64,000 nucleotides of DNA from an uncultured Xanthomonas sp. (GTDB lineage Bacteria > Pseudomonadota > Gammaproteobacteria > Xanthomonadales > Xanthomonadaceae). The translations under genes and the position numbers were made by a program. Position 1 is the stretch's first letter. Every line of letters begins with the position of its first letter. The notes under the pieces are model-generated. The model ran no database searches. It worked only from the letters and a program-made list of their open reading frames with translations, and was not told where the DNA came from. The stretch covers positions 41,811 through 105,810 of the forward strand of contig CALTTS010000012.1 of the NCBI GenBank assembly GCA_943912265.1, written 5' to 3'. Shown here piece by piece: positions 27,056 through 35,958 of the stretch.

Positions 27056-27430
27056 ATGAGCAAGCTGACCATCATCACCGACCGGGCGATGGACATCGCC
27101 AGCCACGCCGGCGAAAGCCTGCGCCATCTGGCGCCGCATGCCGGCGACTGGATGAAGACCGGCGCGGCGGTCGGCGCCGTGAAGACCGGCGGCAAGGCGG
27201 CGGCCCGGTTGGCGCGGCGCAATCCGGTCGCGGCGGTGGCGCTGGTCGCGGCCGGCGTGGGCCTGATCGGCTGGGTCGCCTGGCGCAACCACAAGAAGAA
27301 GCAGGCCGAACTGGCCGGCGACAACCCGCCGGCCATCGAAGGCTTGTCGCAGCGGCTGGAAACGCGGCGTCCGGCGCCGGCGGTGGCGCGCCCGGCGCGT
27401 TCGCGCCGTGGCCGTCCCGCGGCGGACTGA
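27056..27430 (+). CDS. small membrane protein of unknown function
   Basis: Hypothetical protein (124 aa). An amphipathic N-terminal half (residues 1-55) is followed by one hydrophobic segment at about 57-77 (PVAAVALVAAGVGLIGWVAW) flanked by basic residues, then an Arg/Pro/Ala-rich tail. The outline resembles DUF883/ElaB-like or phasin-like small membrane-anchored proteins, but no family is firmly recognised. ATG 27056 lies 7 bases after AAGGAT; an earlier in-frame ATG at 27020 is possible. It converges on the phytase-like gene. Confidence 0.7.
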   Translation: MSKLTIITDRAMDIASHAGESLRHLAPHAGDWMKTGAAVGAVKTGGKAAARLARRNPVAAVALVAAGVGLIGWVAWRNHKKKQAELAGDNPPAIEGLSQRLETRRPAPAVARPARSRRGRPAAD

Positions 27431-27460
27431 ACCGGGCGACGCACTGCCCGGCGCGCCGCG

Positions 27461-28939
27461 TCAGCGCGCGCCGGCGTCGGGCAGGGTCAGGCGGTAGACG
27501 AGGACGCGGTTGTCGTTGTCCTCGGCCGAATCGCAGGCCTGGCCCTGCATCACGCAATGGCGCGCGATGAAGTCGTTGTCGTTGCCGACCAGCAGCAGCC
27601 AGTCGTGCGGATGCGCCGGATCCAGCGCCGGCAGCAGGTCCATCGCCTCCCACTTCTCCGACAGCGGCGCCAGGCCGTGGGCGGGATCGGGCACCAGCGC
27701 CACGCCGACCCGGGCCAGCTGGCGCGGGTCGAGCAGGTTCAGCAGTTCGGTCCAGCGCGCCGGCACGATGCCCGGCGCCAGGGCGATGTCGTCCGGCCGG
27801 GCGAGAACGGAGGCGGTGCCGGTTTCCCGGGCGCTGCCGGCGAGGTTGGTCGCGCCGTCGGTGTCCACCAGCAGCACGCTCTTGTAGACCGGCGCCCGCC
27901 CTTCGCGGCCGAGCACGCCGTTGCCGTCGCGCGCCAGCAGCAGGACGCGATGGCCGTCCAGGGCGCGCAGTTCGCTCTGCGCGGCGGTCCGCTCTGCGCG
28001 GCCGCCGTCGCCGGCCGCGGTGTAGGTCGGCAGCTGCACCACGTAGTGGCCGACCGGCGCGGCCGGGACCGGATCGGCGGCGACGTCGTAGACCAGCACG
28101 CGGGTGTCGGCGCGGCCGGCCTCGCTGCCGGTCGCGGTGTCCTGCACCAGCGCGCTCTGCAGCGCCACGAACAGGCGCGTGCCGTCGGGCGAGAGCGCCA
28201 TGCCCTCCACGCCCTGGTTGTTGCGGCGGCCGCTGTGCGGCGGCCGCAGCGAGCCGAAGTCGAGCCGGCCGTCGCGCATCGGCCGCACCGCCGGCGGCGG
28301 CTGCAGCACGCCCTGCAGGCGGCCGTCCGGGGCGAAGTAGTACACGTTGGCGGCGTACTCGTCGCCCACGTAGAAGTGGCCGTCGGCGGTGAACTGCAGC
28401 GATTCGGCATCCAGCGAGATCTTGCCCGCGCCGAGCCCGGCGGCGGGCGACGGCAGCACGATGCCGCGGCGGGTGACGGTGCCTGCGCCGGGATCGGCGC
28501 CGGTGAACGGGCGGCCGTCGAAGTCGCGCAGCACGCGCCCGCCGTCGTGCACCAGTTCCAGCCTGCCGGGCGCTTCGGGCGTGCCCGCGTCCAGGCGCAG
28601 GCGGAAGCGCTCCAGCCGCCCGGCGTAGTCGTAGAACAGGCCGGCGCCGGGATCGTTGCGGCCGCGGTCGGGCAGGGTCCACAGCACGCCCTCGTAGCCG
28701 TGCGCGGTCCGGCGCCAGCTCGTCCGCTCCACCGCGAGCGAGGAGAACGAGCCGAGCGTGTCGCCGAGGAAATCCACCGTGGCGGCCGGGACCACGCCCG
28801 CGGCCACCAGGCCGTGGTCCACGTACTGCCGGCCCGCCATCCCCACCGTGCGTGGCGGCGCGTCGCCGGCCAGGTGCGGGGTGGCGAAGGCCGCGAGCAG
28901 CGCGGCTAGGCAGAAAGCGGCGAGCGGGGTCACGGGCAT
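27461..28939 (-). CDS. secreted esterase-like phytase family protein
   Basis: Exported protein (492 aa) of the 'esterase-like activity of phytase' family (PF13449). The N terminus MPVTPLAAFCLAALLAAFAT is a signal peptide. The body is a beta-propeller-like chain with VLWTLPDRGRN, ADGHFYVGDEYAANVYYF, GVEGMALSPDG and a late LVGNDNDF. It lies 45 bases downstream of a TonB-dependent receptor gene on the same strand, a common pairing that suggests extracellular processing of an organophosphate or similar ligand for uptake. The substrate is not known. Confidence 0.83.
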   Translation of the reverse strand: MPVTPLAAFCLAALLAAFATPHLAGDAPPRTVGMAGRQYVDHGLVAAGVVPAATVDFLGDTLGSFSSLAVERTSWRRTAHGYEGVLWTLPDRGRNDPGAGLFYDYAGRLERFRLRLDAGTPEAPGRLELVHDGGRVLRDFDGRPFTGADPGAGTVTRRGIVLPSPAAGLGAGKISLDAESLQFTADGHFYVGDEYAANVYYFAPDGRLQGVLQPPPAVRPMRDGRLDFGSLRPPHSGRRNNQGVEGMALSPDGTRLFVALQSALVQDTATGSEAGRADTRVLVYDVAADPVPAAPVGHYVVQLPTYTAAGDGGRAERTAAQSELRALDGHRVLLLARDGNGVLGREGRAPVYKSVLLVDTDGATNLAGSARETGTASVLARPDDIALAPGIVPARWTELLNLLDPRQLARVGVALVPDPAHGLAPLSEKWEAMDLLPALDPAHPHDWLLLVGNDNDFIARHCVMQGQACDSAEDNDNRVLVYRLTLPDAGAR

Positions 28940-28984
28940 CGCCCCTGCGCCCGGCGCACCGGCATGCGCCGGCCGGCGCCGGGA

Positions 28985-31306
28985 TCAGAAGCGCGCATCG
29001 AGCGAGACGAAGGCCTGGCGCGGCGCGGAGGCGTGGAACACGTAGATCGTCCCGTTCGGATCGGTCGGCGCGAACACGCTCGAGTCGAGGTTGCTGGCAT
29101 AGCGCTTGCCGGTCAGGTTGGTGACGTTGACCGAGACCTTCAGGTCGCGCAGCACGCCCAGGGTGCCGAAGTCGTAGCCGGCGCCGATGTCGAACACGGT
29201 GAAGCCGCCGAAGCCGCGGTCGTTGGTGTAGGTGTAGTAGCGCTCGCCGGTGTACTTGCCGCGCAGGCTGGCCTGCCACGGGCCCTGGTGCCAGTCGAGC
29301 TGGCTGGACAGCAGCCACTGCGGGGTATCGACCTGGATCTTGCCCCGGGTCGGCACGGTCACGCCGCCGGCGACGTAGTCGTCGTCGTAGGTGGAGCGGT
29401 TGTACGAGGCCGAGCTGTACCAGCGCAGCGACGCCACCGGGGTCCACATCAGGCTCAGCTCCGCGCCGTGGCTGTCCACGCCGCCGACGTTGTAGAAGCG
29501 GTTGCCGCAGGTGGGGCCCACCGGCTGACGCGAGTCGCAGGGGTTGTACTGCAGCAGGCGGTTGTCGAAGCGCACGGTGTAGGCGGCCGCGGAGAACTGC
29601 ACCGGCCCGGCCACGTAGCGGTAGCCCGCTTCCAGCGTGCGCGAGCGCTCCGGCTGCAGGTTGCCCTGGCTGTCCCAGGTGGCCTGGCTGACCGCCTGCG
29701 GGCCGAGCTTGAACCCGCCCTGGAACATGGCGATGTTCTGCGCCCAGCTGGCGAACACCTCGTTGCGCGCATCCAGGCGGTAGTTCAGGCCGACGCTGGG
29801 CAGGAAACCGTCCCTGGCGCGCAGGCTGCCGGTGGCGAACTGGTTGTTGGACGACGGCGAGATCGGGGTCTTGGCCACGCCCGGCAGCGCGGTCGCATCG
29901 GACCGGGCGTCCACGCTGCGGAAGCCGCCCTGCAGCGTCAGCGCGTCGTCGAACAGGCGCACGGTGTCCTGCACGAAGGCGGTGCGGGTGCGCCAGCGCG
30001 TGCGCTGGGCGAACACGCCCACGTCCGGCTGGGCATGCTCGTGCCCGCTCAGGTCGCGCGGCCCGGTGACCGCGCTCTAGTAGCGCGAGGCGCTGCTGGT
30101 GTTGTGCTCCAGCCAGGCGCCGGCCTGCAGGTGGTGCGCGCCGAGGTCCCAGTCCAGCCCCAGCGTGCCGCCGTTGCGGTCGATGGTGTACAGGGTGTTG
30201 CGGAAGATGATCGGCAGTTCCTGCGCGGTGCCCTTGTTCGACCAGGCGCCGCTGTTCCAGTTGTGACCCTCGCCGTCGTCGCTGTGGCGGTAGCCGAGCG
30301 CGTGCAGGGTGAGGGCGTCGCTCAGGAACAGGTCCGCCGACAGCGAGTACAGGTTGTCGTCGCGCAGGATCTGCCCGCCGGTGAAGCCGCCGTCGGCATC
30401 CAGCGCCGCGTCGCTGCGGTCGCAGCGCGCGGCCGAGTAGGTGCTGGCGTTGCAGTAGGCCTTGGCCACGGCCTTGTCCCAGTCCGGCGCGTAGCCGCCC
30501 CAGTCCCAGCCCAGCCCGCGCGCCATCTCGCTCTTGGACAGGTAGAAGTAGTCGGCCTGCGAGGTGCGCGAGGTGTCCACGAACGCGCTCAGGCGCACGT
30601 GCTCGTCCTGGTAGACGCCCTTGGCGTTGAACTGGCGGGTGGTGGATGCGTCGTAGGCGCGCTGGTCGTTCCACAGGTCCGACCGCGCGTCCATGGCCGA
30701 GACGTAGCCGGAGAAGCCGCCGTGCTCGCCGCTGTCCACGCGCAGGAAGCTGCGGCGGTTGCCGTCGCTGCCGAAGGTCTGGGTGAAGCGGCCGCCGAAC
30801 TGCGTGTCCGGGTCGGCGGAGAAGTAGCTCACCGTGCCGCCGAGGTTGCTGGTGGACGGCGTGGACAGGTTGCCGATGCCCACCGCCAGCTCGGCCCCGC
30901 CCATGTTCTCGCTGATCAGCGCGCGGTTGATGCTCAGGCCGTTGTAGTTGTTGTAGGCGCCGTCGCCGAGCGGGATGCCGTCCAGGGTGTAGCCCAGGCG
31001 CGTGGTGTTGAAGCCGCGCAGGCTCATCGTCATCGACTGCTCGTTGCTGCCCAGCGCGTCGGCCGACTGCGCGTTGACGCCGGGCAGGAGGTTCAGCGCC
31101 TTCTGCAGGCTGGTGCCGGGCGGCAGCACGTCCAGCTGCTGCGGGACGATGCGCTGCACCTGGCGCGCCTGGCCGGCGCCGATCACGGAAACGGCGTCCA
31201 GGGTGGTGGCCGCGGCATCCCGGGTTTCGGGCATGTCCTCGGCGGCGCGGGCGCAGGGCGTGGCGACGGCCGCGGCCAGGGCTGCGGCAAGCAGGGAAAT
31301 CTTCAT
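28985..31306 (-). pseudogene. TonB-dependent receptor interrupted by an in-frame TAG
   Basis: Outer-membrane receptor reading frame of 773 codons. A signal peptide MKISLLAAALAAAVATPCARA is followed by a plug with the Arg-Gly-Phe motif MSLRGFNT and LDGIPLGDG, then a 22-strand-type barrel ending in phenylalanine (SLDARF). Codon 410 is TAG (30077-30079), read as Arg-Tyr-stop-Ser-Ala-Val in an otherwise intact frame, and the frame continues to a proper C terminus. A single C-to-G change from a Tyr TAC codon would explain it. It is either a recent nonsense mutation, a base error or, less likely, a suppressed codon. It is upstream of the phytase-like gene and probably in one operon. The ligand is unknown. 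Confidence 0.82.
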
Positions 31307-31460
31307 GGCGGTTCGCTGATGGGGAAGAGGGCCCGGCCGCGGCGGCCGGTACCCGTCGCGGGCACCGCCGTGCCCCGGTACGGCGCGCGCAGTGTCCGGT
31401 TGCCGCATGATAGGACGATGACCCGTCACGCGCCCCGCAATGACCGCCCCCGGGCCGGCC

Positions 31461-32873
31461 TCAGCTCCGGCCCAGCACCGCGTGGCGCCGGCCCCAGGCC
31501 ACGTAGCCGAGCAGGCCGGCCACGTTCCACGCCAGGCACCACAGCTGGGTGCGCGCCGGCAGGCTGAGGAACAGGTAGGCGCAGCCGAGGATCGCCATCG
31601 GCCCCACCACCCAGGCCAGCGGCACCCGGAACAGGCGCTGGCGGTGCGGCTCGCGCACCCGCAGCACCAGCAGGCAGGTGGCCACGGCGACGAAGGCGAT
31701 CAGCGTGCCGGCGTTGGCCAGCGCCGCGATCTCGTCCAGCCGCGCCACGCCGGCCAGCGCTGCCACCAGCACCGCGGTGAACAGGGTGATCGCCACCGGC
31801 GTGCCGGTGCGCGGGTGCACCTTGGACAGCGCGCGCGGCAGCAGGCCGTCGCGCGACATCACGAAGAAGATCCGGCTCTGCCCGTACAGGAAGGCCAGCA
31901 GCACCGTCGGCAACGCGATCACCGCCACCGCCGCGATCACCCGCGCCGCGCCGCCCTGGCCCAGTTCGCGCAGGATCAGCGCCAGCGGTTCGGCGCTGTG
32001 GCCGAACACGGTGAAGCTCAGCGCGCCCACCGCGGCCAGCGCCACCAGCACGTAGATCAGCGTGCAGCCGATCATCGAGCCGACGATGCCGATGGACAGG
32101 TCGCGGCCCGGGTTCTTGGTTTCTTCCGCGGCGGTGGAGATCGCGTCGAAGCCGTAGAAGGCGAAGAAGATGATCGCCGCCGCCGCCATCACCCCGCGCT
32201 CCACGCCGTCGGCGCCCGTCGTCTTGGCGAAGCCGTAGGGCATGAACGGGTGCAGGTTGGCGGTGTCGAAATGCGGCAGCGCCATCGCCACGAACACCGC
32301 CAGCGCGACGATCTTGGCCACCACCAGCACCGCGTTGAGCGTGGCGCTCTCGCGGGTGCCGGCCATCAGCAGGCCGGCGACGACGAAGGTGATGGCCACC
32401 GCCGGCAGGTTGACGATGCCGCCGGCGTGCGGGCCGGCGGTCAGCGCCAGCGGCAGGTCCACGCCCAGCCCCTTCAGGAAGCCCGTCGCATAGCCCGACC
32501 AGCCCACCGCCACGGTGCTGACCACCAGCGAGTATTCGAGGATCAGGCTCCAGCCGACCACCCATGCGATCGTTTCGCCGAGCACCGCGTAGCTGTAGGT
32601 GTAGGCACTGCCGGCGGCCGGCATCATCGTGGCCATCTCGGCGTAGGCCAGTGCCGCGCACGCGCACACCAGCCCGGCCACCGCGAAGGACAGCAGCACC
32701 GCCGGCCCGGCGAGGTTGGCGCCCACGCCGATCAGCGTGTAGATGCCGGTGCCGACGATGGCGCCGATGCCCAGCGCCACCAGGTGCGGCCAGCCCAGGG
32801 TGGGCACCAGCCGCCGGCCTTCCTCGTGGACGGTGATGGTGTCGATCGACTTGCGGCGGAGCCAGGCGGTCAT
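31461..32873 (-). CDS. APC-superfamily cationic amino acid transporter-like permease
   Basis: Inner-membrane permease (470 aa) of the CAT/YfnA branch. The first helix has GIGAIVGTGIYTLIG, and AYAEMATMMPAAGSAYTYSY follows; about 12-14 hydrophobic segments are present. The conserved TAAEETKNPGRDLSIGI in the middle is typical of this branch. The start is taken at MTAWLRRK, in line with the family; an in-frame Met 14 codons earlier exists. The substrate is likely an amino acid, not resolvable from sequence. It is the neighbour of a small FUSC-like membrane gene on the same strand. Confidence 0.88.
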   Translation of the reverse strand: MTAWLRRKSIDTITVHEEGRRLVPTLGWPHLVALGIGAIVGTGIYTLIGVGANLAGPAVLLSFAVAGLVCACAALAYAEMATMMPAAGSAYTYSYAVLGETIAWVVGWSLILEYSLVVSTVAVGWSGYATGFLKGLGVDLPLALTAGPHAGGIVNLPAVAITFVVAGLLMAGTRESATLNAVLVVAKIVALAVFVAMALPHFDTANLHPFMPYGFAKTTGADGVERGVMAAAAIIFFAFYGFDAISTAAEETKNPGRDLSIGIVGSMIGCTLIYVLVALAAVGALSFTVFGHSAEPLALILRELGQGGAARVIAAVAVIALPTVLLAFLYGQSRIFFVMSRDGLLPRALSKVHPRTGTPVAITLFTAVLVAALAGVARLDEIAALANAGTLIAFVAVATCLLVLRVREPHRQRLFRVPLAWVVGPMAILGCAYLFLSLPARTQLWCLAWNVAGLLGYVAWGRRHAVLGRS

Positions 32874-32942
32874 GCGGTCGTTCCCCGGGGCGGCAAAACC
32901 CCGAGTGTGCGGCATGCGGCGGCGCCCGCCAACGCCGCGGCG

Positions 32943-33527
32943 TCACTCGTCCTGCGGGGCGCGCCGGCCGGCGGCCTTGCCCGCGCCGTCCGCCGGGCGC
33001 CGGCGCAGGCCCGCCAGCAGCATGCCCGTGCGGGTCAGCAACATCGCCACGGCGGTGCCGAAGCAGGCCTCGACGAAGCGCAGGGCGGCATTGACGAAGG
33101 GGTTCAGGCGTGGATCCAGGGTCGAAATCACCATCACCACGATCGCGGTGATGGCGGCCAGCCGGCCGCCGTCGGCGATGCCGGCGCCGCGGCAGGCCAG
33201 CACGGTGAGGGCGATGCACAGCCCGAGCCCGATCGGCGACACGGGCCAGAAGGCCAGGTACAGCGCTGCCGTCGCGGCGCCGACGAAGGTGCCGACGACC
33301 CGGGCCCGGGTCGCGGCCCAGGTGTCGCCGAGGGTGTCGCGCAGCACGACGATGCCGGAGATCGCCGCCCACATGGCGCCGATCTCCGCCGCGGGCGAAC
33401 GCACGGTCTGGCTGACCGCCGAGCCCAGCAGATAGGCCAGCAGCGCGGTCAGCCCGTACAGCAGCGCCGGGCCGGCGGTGGCCAGCAGCCGGCGCCAGCG
33501 GGAGGAGGGGGGGCGGCGGTCGTGCAT
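32943..33527 (-). CDS. FUSC/aromatic-acid exporter-like small membrane protein
   Basis: Integral-membrane protein (194 aa) with about five to six hydrophobic segments from residue 15 to 170. GAMWAAISGIVVLRDTLGDTWAATRARVVGTFVGA resembles the membrane half of the fusaric-acid resistance/ArAE family; the cytoplasmic half is absent. Ends in a basic tail. Such half-size members are common and uncharacterised. It is upstream of the APC permease gene, 69 bases away; whether they work together is unknown. Confidence 0.75.
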   Translation of the reverse strand: MHDRRPPSSRWRRLLATAGPALLYGLTALLAYLLGSAVSQTVRSPAAEIGAMWAAISGIVVLRDTLGDTWAATRARVVGTFVGAATAALYLAFWPVSPIGLGLCIALTVLACRGAGIADGGRLAAITAIVVMVISTLDPRLNPFVNAALRFVEACFGTAVAMLLTRTGMLLAGLRRRPADGAGKAAGRRAPQDE

Positions 33528-33572
33528 GCGCGCATTATCGGCCGGCCCGGCGCCGGACGGGCGCGGATGCCG

Positions 33573-34196
33573 TCAGTTCGGCAGGCCCAGCTTCACCCCG
33601 AAGCCCACCAGGCCGGTGCCGGCGGCGCGGCGCAGCCACAGGCCGGCGCGCGGATGCTGCGCCACCCGCCGCGCCAGCGTGTGGCCGAGGCCGATCAGCA
33701 GCGAGCACCACGCCAGGCTGAGCAGCGCGATCAGCAGCGCCATCGTCGCGAACGTGACCGCGCCGCGGGCTTGCGCCGGGTCGATGAACAGCGGGAAGAA
33801 GGCCATGTAGAACACGATGCCCTTCGGGTTCAGCAGGCTGACCAGGAAACCTTGCCGGAACAGGTGCCCGGCCTGCATCGGCACCGTGCCCGGGCCGCCG
33901 CCGCGCCGCGTGCGCAGCAGGTTCGCGCCGATCCAGACCAGGTAGGCCGCGCCGAGATACTGCACGGCATGGAACAGCAGCGGGTGTGCCCGCAGCAGCG
34001 CGGCCACGCCGGCCACCGCCAGCCAGATCAGGGCCTGGTCGCCCAGCAGCAGGCCGCCGAGGCAGCGGAAGCCGCCGCGCGGGCCGGCCATCCCGGTGGC
34101 GCCGAGCAGGGCGAAGGTGCCCGGCCCGGGCAGGGCCAGGAACACCAGCACGGCGGCCACGAAGGCCCAGGGTTCGTGGATGCCCATCCAGTTCAT
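33573..34196 (-). CDS. LysE/RhtB-family amino acid exporter
   Basis: Inner-membrane exporter (207 aa) of the LysE/RhtB family. Near the N terminus PGPGTFALLGATGMAGPRGG is the family signature, and LVSLLNPKGIVFYMAFFPLF lies mid-protein; five to six transmembrane segments are visible. It would export an amino acid or homoserine-like metabolite. ATG 34196 starts the recognisable homology; the long open frame upstream on the same strand is not coding. It is divergent from the nitroreductase gene. Confidence 0.9.
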   Translation of the reverse strand: MNWMGIHEPWAFVAAVLVFLALPGPGTFALLGATGMAGPRGGFRCLGGLLLGDQALIWLAVAGVAALLRAHPLLFHAVQYLGAAYLVWIGANLLRTRRGGGPGTVPMQAGHLFRQGFLVSLLNPKGIVFYMAFFPLFIDPAQARGAVTFATMALLIALLSLAWCSLLIGLGHTLARRVAQHPRAGLWLRRAAGTGLVGFGVKLGLPN

Positions 34197-34373
34197 CGCG
34201 GTACGGTTCCGGCGGCGGGGGGCACAGCCTAGCAGGGCCGGCGGCCTCGCCGGCACGTCCGTCGCGGGCGAGGGTTGCGCGAATGGAAAGGCAGCATTCC
34301 GGTGGCGGGTGCGGCCGGCGGCCGGGGCGATGCGATCATGGCGGGTGTCTTCCCTCCCTGCCTGGATCGCCCC

Positions 34374-35024
34374 ATGGATCTGATCGAAGTCCTCAAGCAC
34401 CGCTACGCCGCCAAGGCCTACGATGCCGGCCGCACCCTGCCGCCGGCCACCGTCGAGCAGCTGCTGGCCGCGCTGCGCTACAGCCCCTCGTCGGTGAACT
34501 CGCAGCCCTGGCACTTCATCGTCGCCGACGATGCCGCCGGCAAGGCGCGCGTGGCCAAGGCCACCACCGGCCACTACGCCTACAACGCGCCGAAGGTGCT
34601 CGACGCCTCGCACGTGGTGGTGCTGTGCGCGCGCGACGACCTCGCGCCCGACTACCTGCAGGCCCTGCTCGACAACGACCAGGCCGCCGGCCGCTTCGCC
34701 AGCGACGAGGCCCGCGAGGGCCAGCGCAAGAGCCGCGCCGGCTATGTCGACGCCCACCACGCCGCCGGCGACATCGCCCACTGGGCGCAGAAGCAGACGT
34801 ACATCGCGCAGGGTTTCCTGCTGCTGGCCGCCGGCCTGCTGGGCGTGGATGCCACGCCGATGGAAGGCTTCGACACCGCGGCGCTGGATGCCGAGTTCGG
34901 CCTGAAGGCCAAGGGATTCTCCTCGCAGGTGATCGTCGCCCTCGGCCATCACGCCGACACCGACTTCAACGCGAAGCTGCCCAAGTCGCGGCTGCCGGCC
35001 GAGGCGGTGTTCTCCAGGGCCTGA
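34374..35024 (+). CDS. NfsB-like NAD(P)H nitroreductase
   Basis: FMN-dependent oxidoreductase of the nitroreductase family, oxygen-insensitive NfsB group (216 aa). FMN-contacting segments: RYAAKAYDAGR (9-19), SPSSVNSQPWHFIV (37-50), then AQGFLLLAAGLLGVDATPMEGFD and a late LGHHADTDFNAKLPKSR. It would reduce nitroaromatics, quinones or pteridines in the cytoplasm. An upstream in-frame Met (34338) is less likely, as the family begins with a short helix before RYA. Confidence 0.9.
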   Translation: MDLIEVLKHRYAAKAYDAGRTLPPATVEQLLAALRYSPSSVNSQPWHFIVADDAAGKARVAKATTGHYAYNAPKVLDASHVVVLCARDDLAPDYLQALLDNDQAAGRFASDEAREGQRKSRAGYVDAHHAAGDIAHWAQKQTYIAQGFLLLAAGLLGVDATPMEGFDTAALDAEFGLKAKGFSSQVIVALGHHADTDFNAKLPKSRLPAEAVFSRA

Positions 35025-35260
35025 ACGCGGTTCCGCGCCGCCATCGGCTGACGGCAGCGGCCGGTGCCGCGGGCATGGCCGGCGTGCCCGCAGCTGGTTC
35101 ACTAAGGCCGCAACAGCGTCGCCGGACGTGAGCTGCGGCATTGCTGCCCTTGGCCGGTGCCCGTCGGTGGCGGCGGGCGCCGGCTCTGCCGGCATGCGGC
35201 CACGTCGACGTTACCGGCGCGAGGCCGGCAACTCTGCCTTGCCCGGCATCGCGCCGGTGC

Positions 35261-35881
35261 TCAGGGCAGGCCGTTGCGCCCGTGACGCAAGAAGGCCGGA
35301 CGCTCGCTCAGTACCGCGTAGTAGTCGGATACGGCGGGCAGCACCGGCCGTTCGATCGGCACGGCAAACCAGCGGTGCACCGACAAGCCGAGCACGATGT
35401 CGGCCACGGTGAACGTGTCGCCGAGGGCGAACCGGCCGCCAACCGTGCGAAGTTGCCGTTCGAGGATGCCCATGCAGTGGTTCCACGCCAGCTCGCTGGC
35501 GGCGATGGCGGCCGGGTCGGCATGCGCCGGGCTGTGCCGCAGCTTGGCCATGAGGACATAGCGCCAGGCGTCATTGAGTTCGGTGGCTTGCCAGTCCATC
35601 CACTGCTCGACGCGGGCGCGCACCGCTGGTTCGGCCGGCAGCATGTCGGTGCGATGCTCGCGCGCGGCCAGGTAGCGGCAGATCGTGTTGGATTCCCACA
35701 GCACCCGGCCCTCGTCGCGCAGCACCGGGACCAGCCCGTTCGGGTTCAGTGCCAGCAGTTCGGCGCGGTCCAGCGGCGTGCCGTCGGCACCGTGATGGTC
35801 AAAGGCCAGGCCCAGCTCGTCGCCGAGCCAGAGCACCTTGCGCACGTTGATCGAATTGGCACGGCCAAATAGTTCCAGCAT
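35261..35881 (-). CDS. glutathione S-transferase
   Basis: GST-superfamily protein (206 aa). The N-terminal thioredoxin fold contains FGRANSINVRKVLWLGDELGL, the cis-proline segment NGLVPVL, and ESNTICRYLA, which binds the gamma-glutamyl part of glutathione. The C-terminal helical domain ends with FTVADIVLGLSVHRW, the usual N-capping box. Ser10 or Asn12 in the first loop may be the activating residue. It is divergent from rmuC by 77 bases. Substrate unknown. Confidence 0.92.
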   Translation of the reverse strand: MLELFGRANSINVRKVLWLGDELGLAFDHHGADGTPLDRAELLALNPNGLVPVLRDEGRVLWESNTICRYLAAREHRTDMLPAEPAVRARVEQWMDWQATELNDAWRYVLMAKLRHSPAHADPAAIAASELAWNHCMGILERQLRTVGGRFALGDTFTVADIVLGLSVHRWFAVPIERPVLPAVSDYYAVLSERPAFLRHGRNGLP

Positions 35882-35958
35882 GGTGGCGGCAGGCGGGATG
35901 GGGGCGCCAGTGTAGTGCGTGTCGCAGGCGGCGCGACGCGGACGATTACACTGGCCGC

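Noticed and set aside
27075..30674. 1199-codon minus-strand frame across the phytase-like gene and the receptor
   Set aside because: Arg/Ala-rich shadow in another frame; the real proteins with signal peptides and domains lie in the other minus-strand frames.
32743..33435. Plus-strand frame opposite the FUSC-like gene
   Set aside because: Low-complexity Ala/Arg/Pro/Ser protein without motifs; the minus strand gives a coherent membrane protein.
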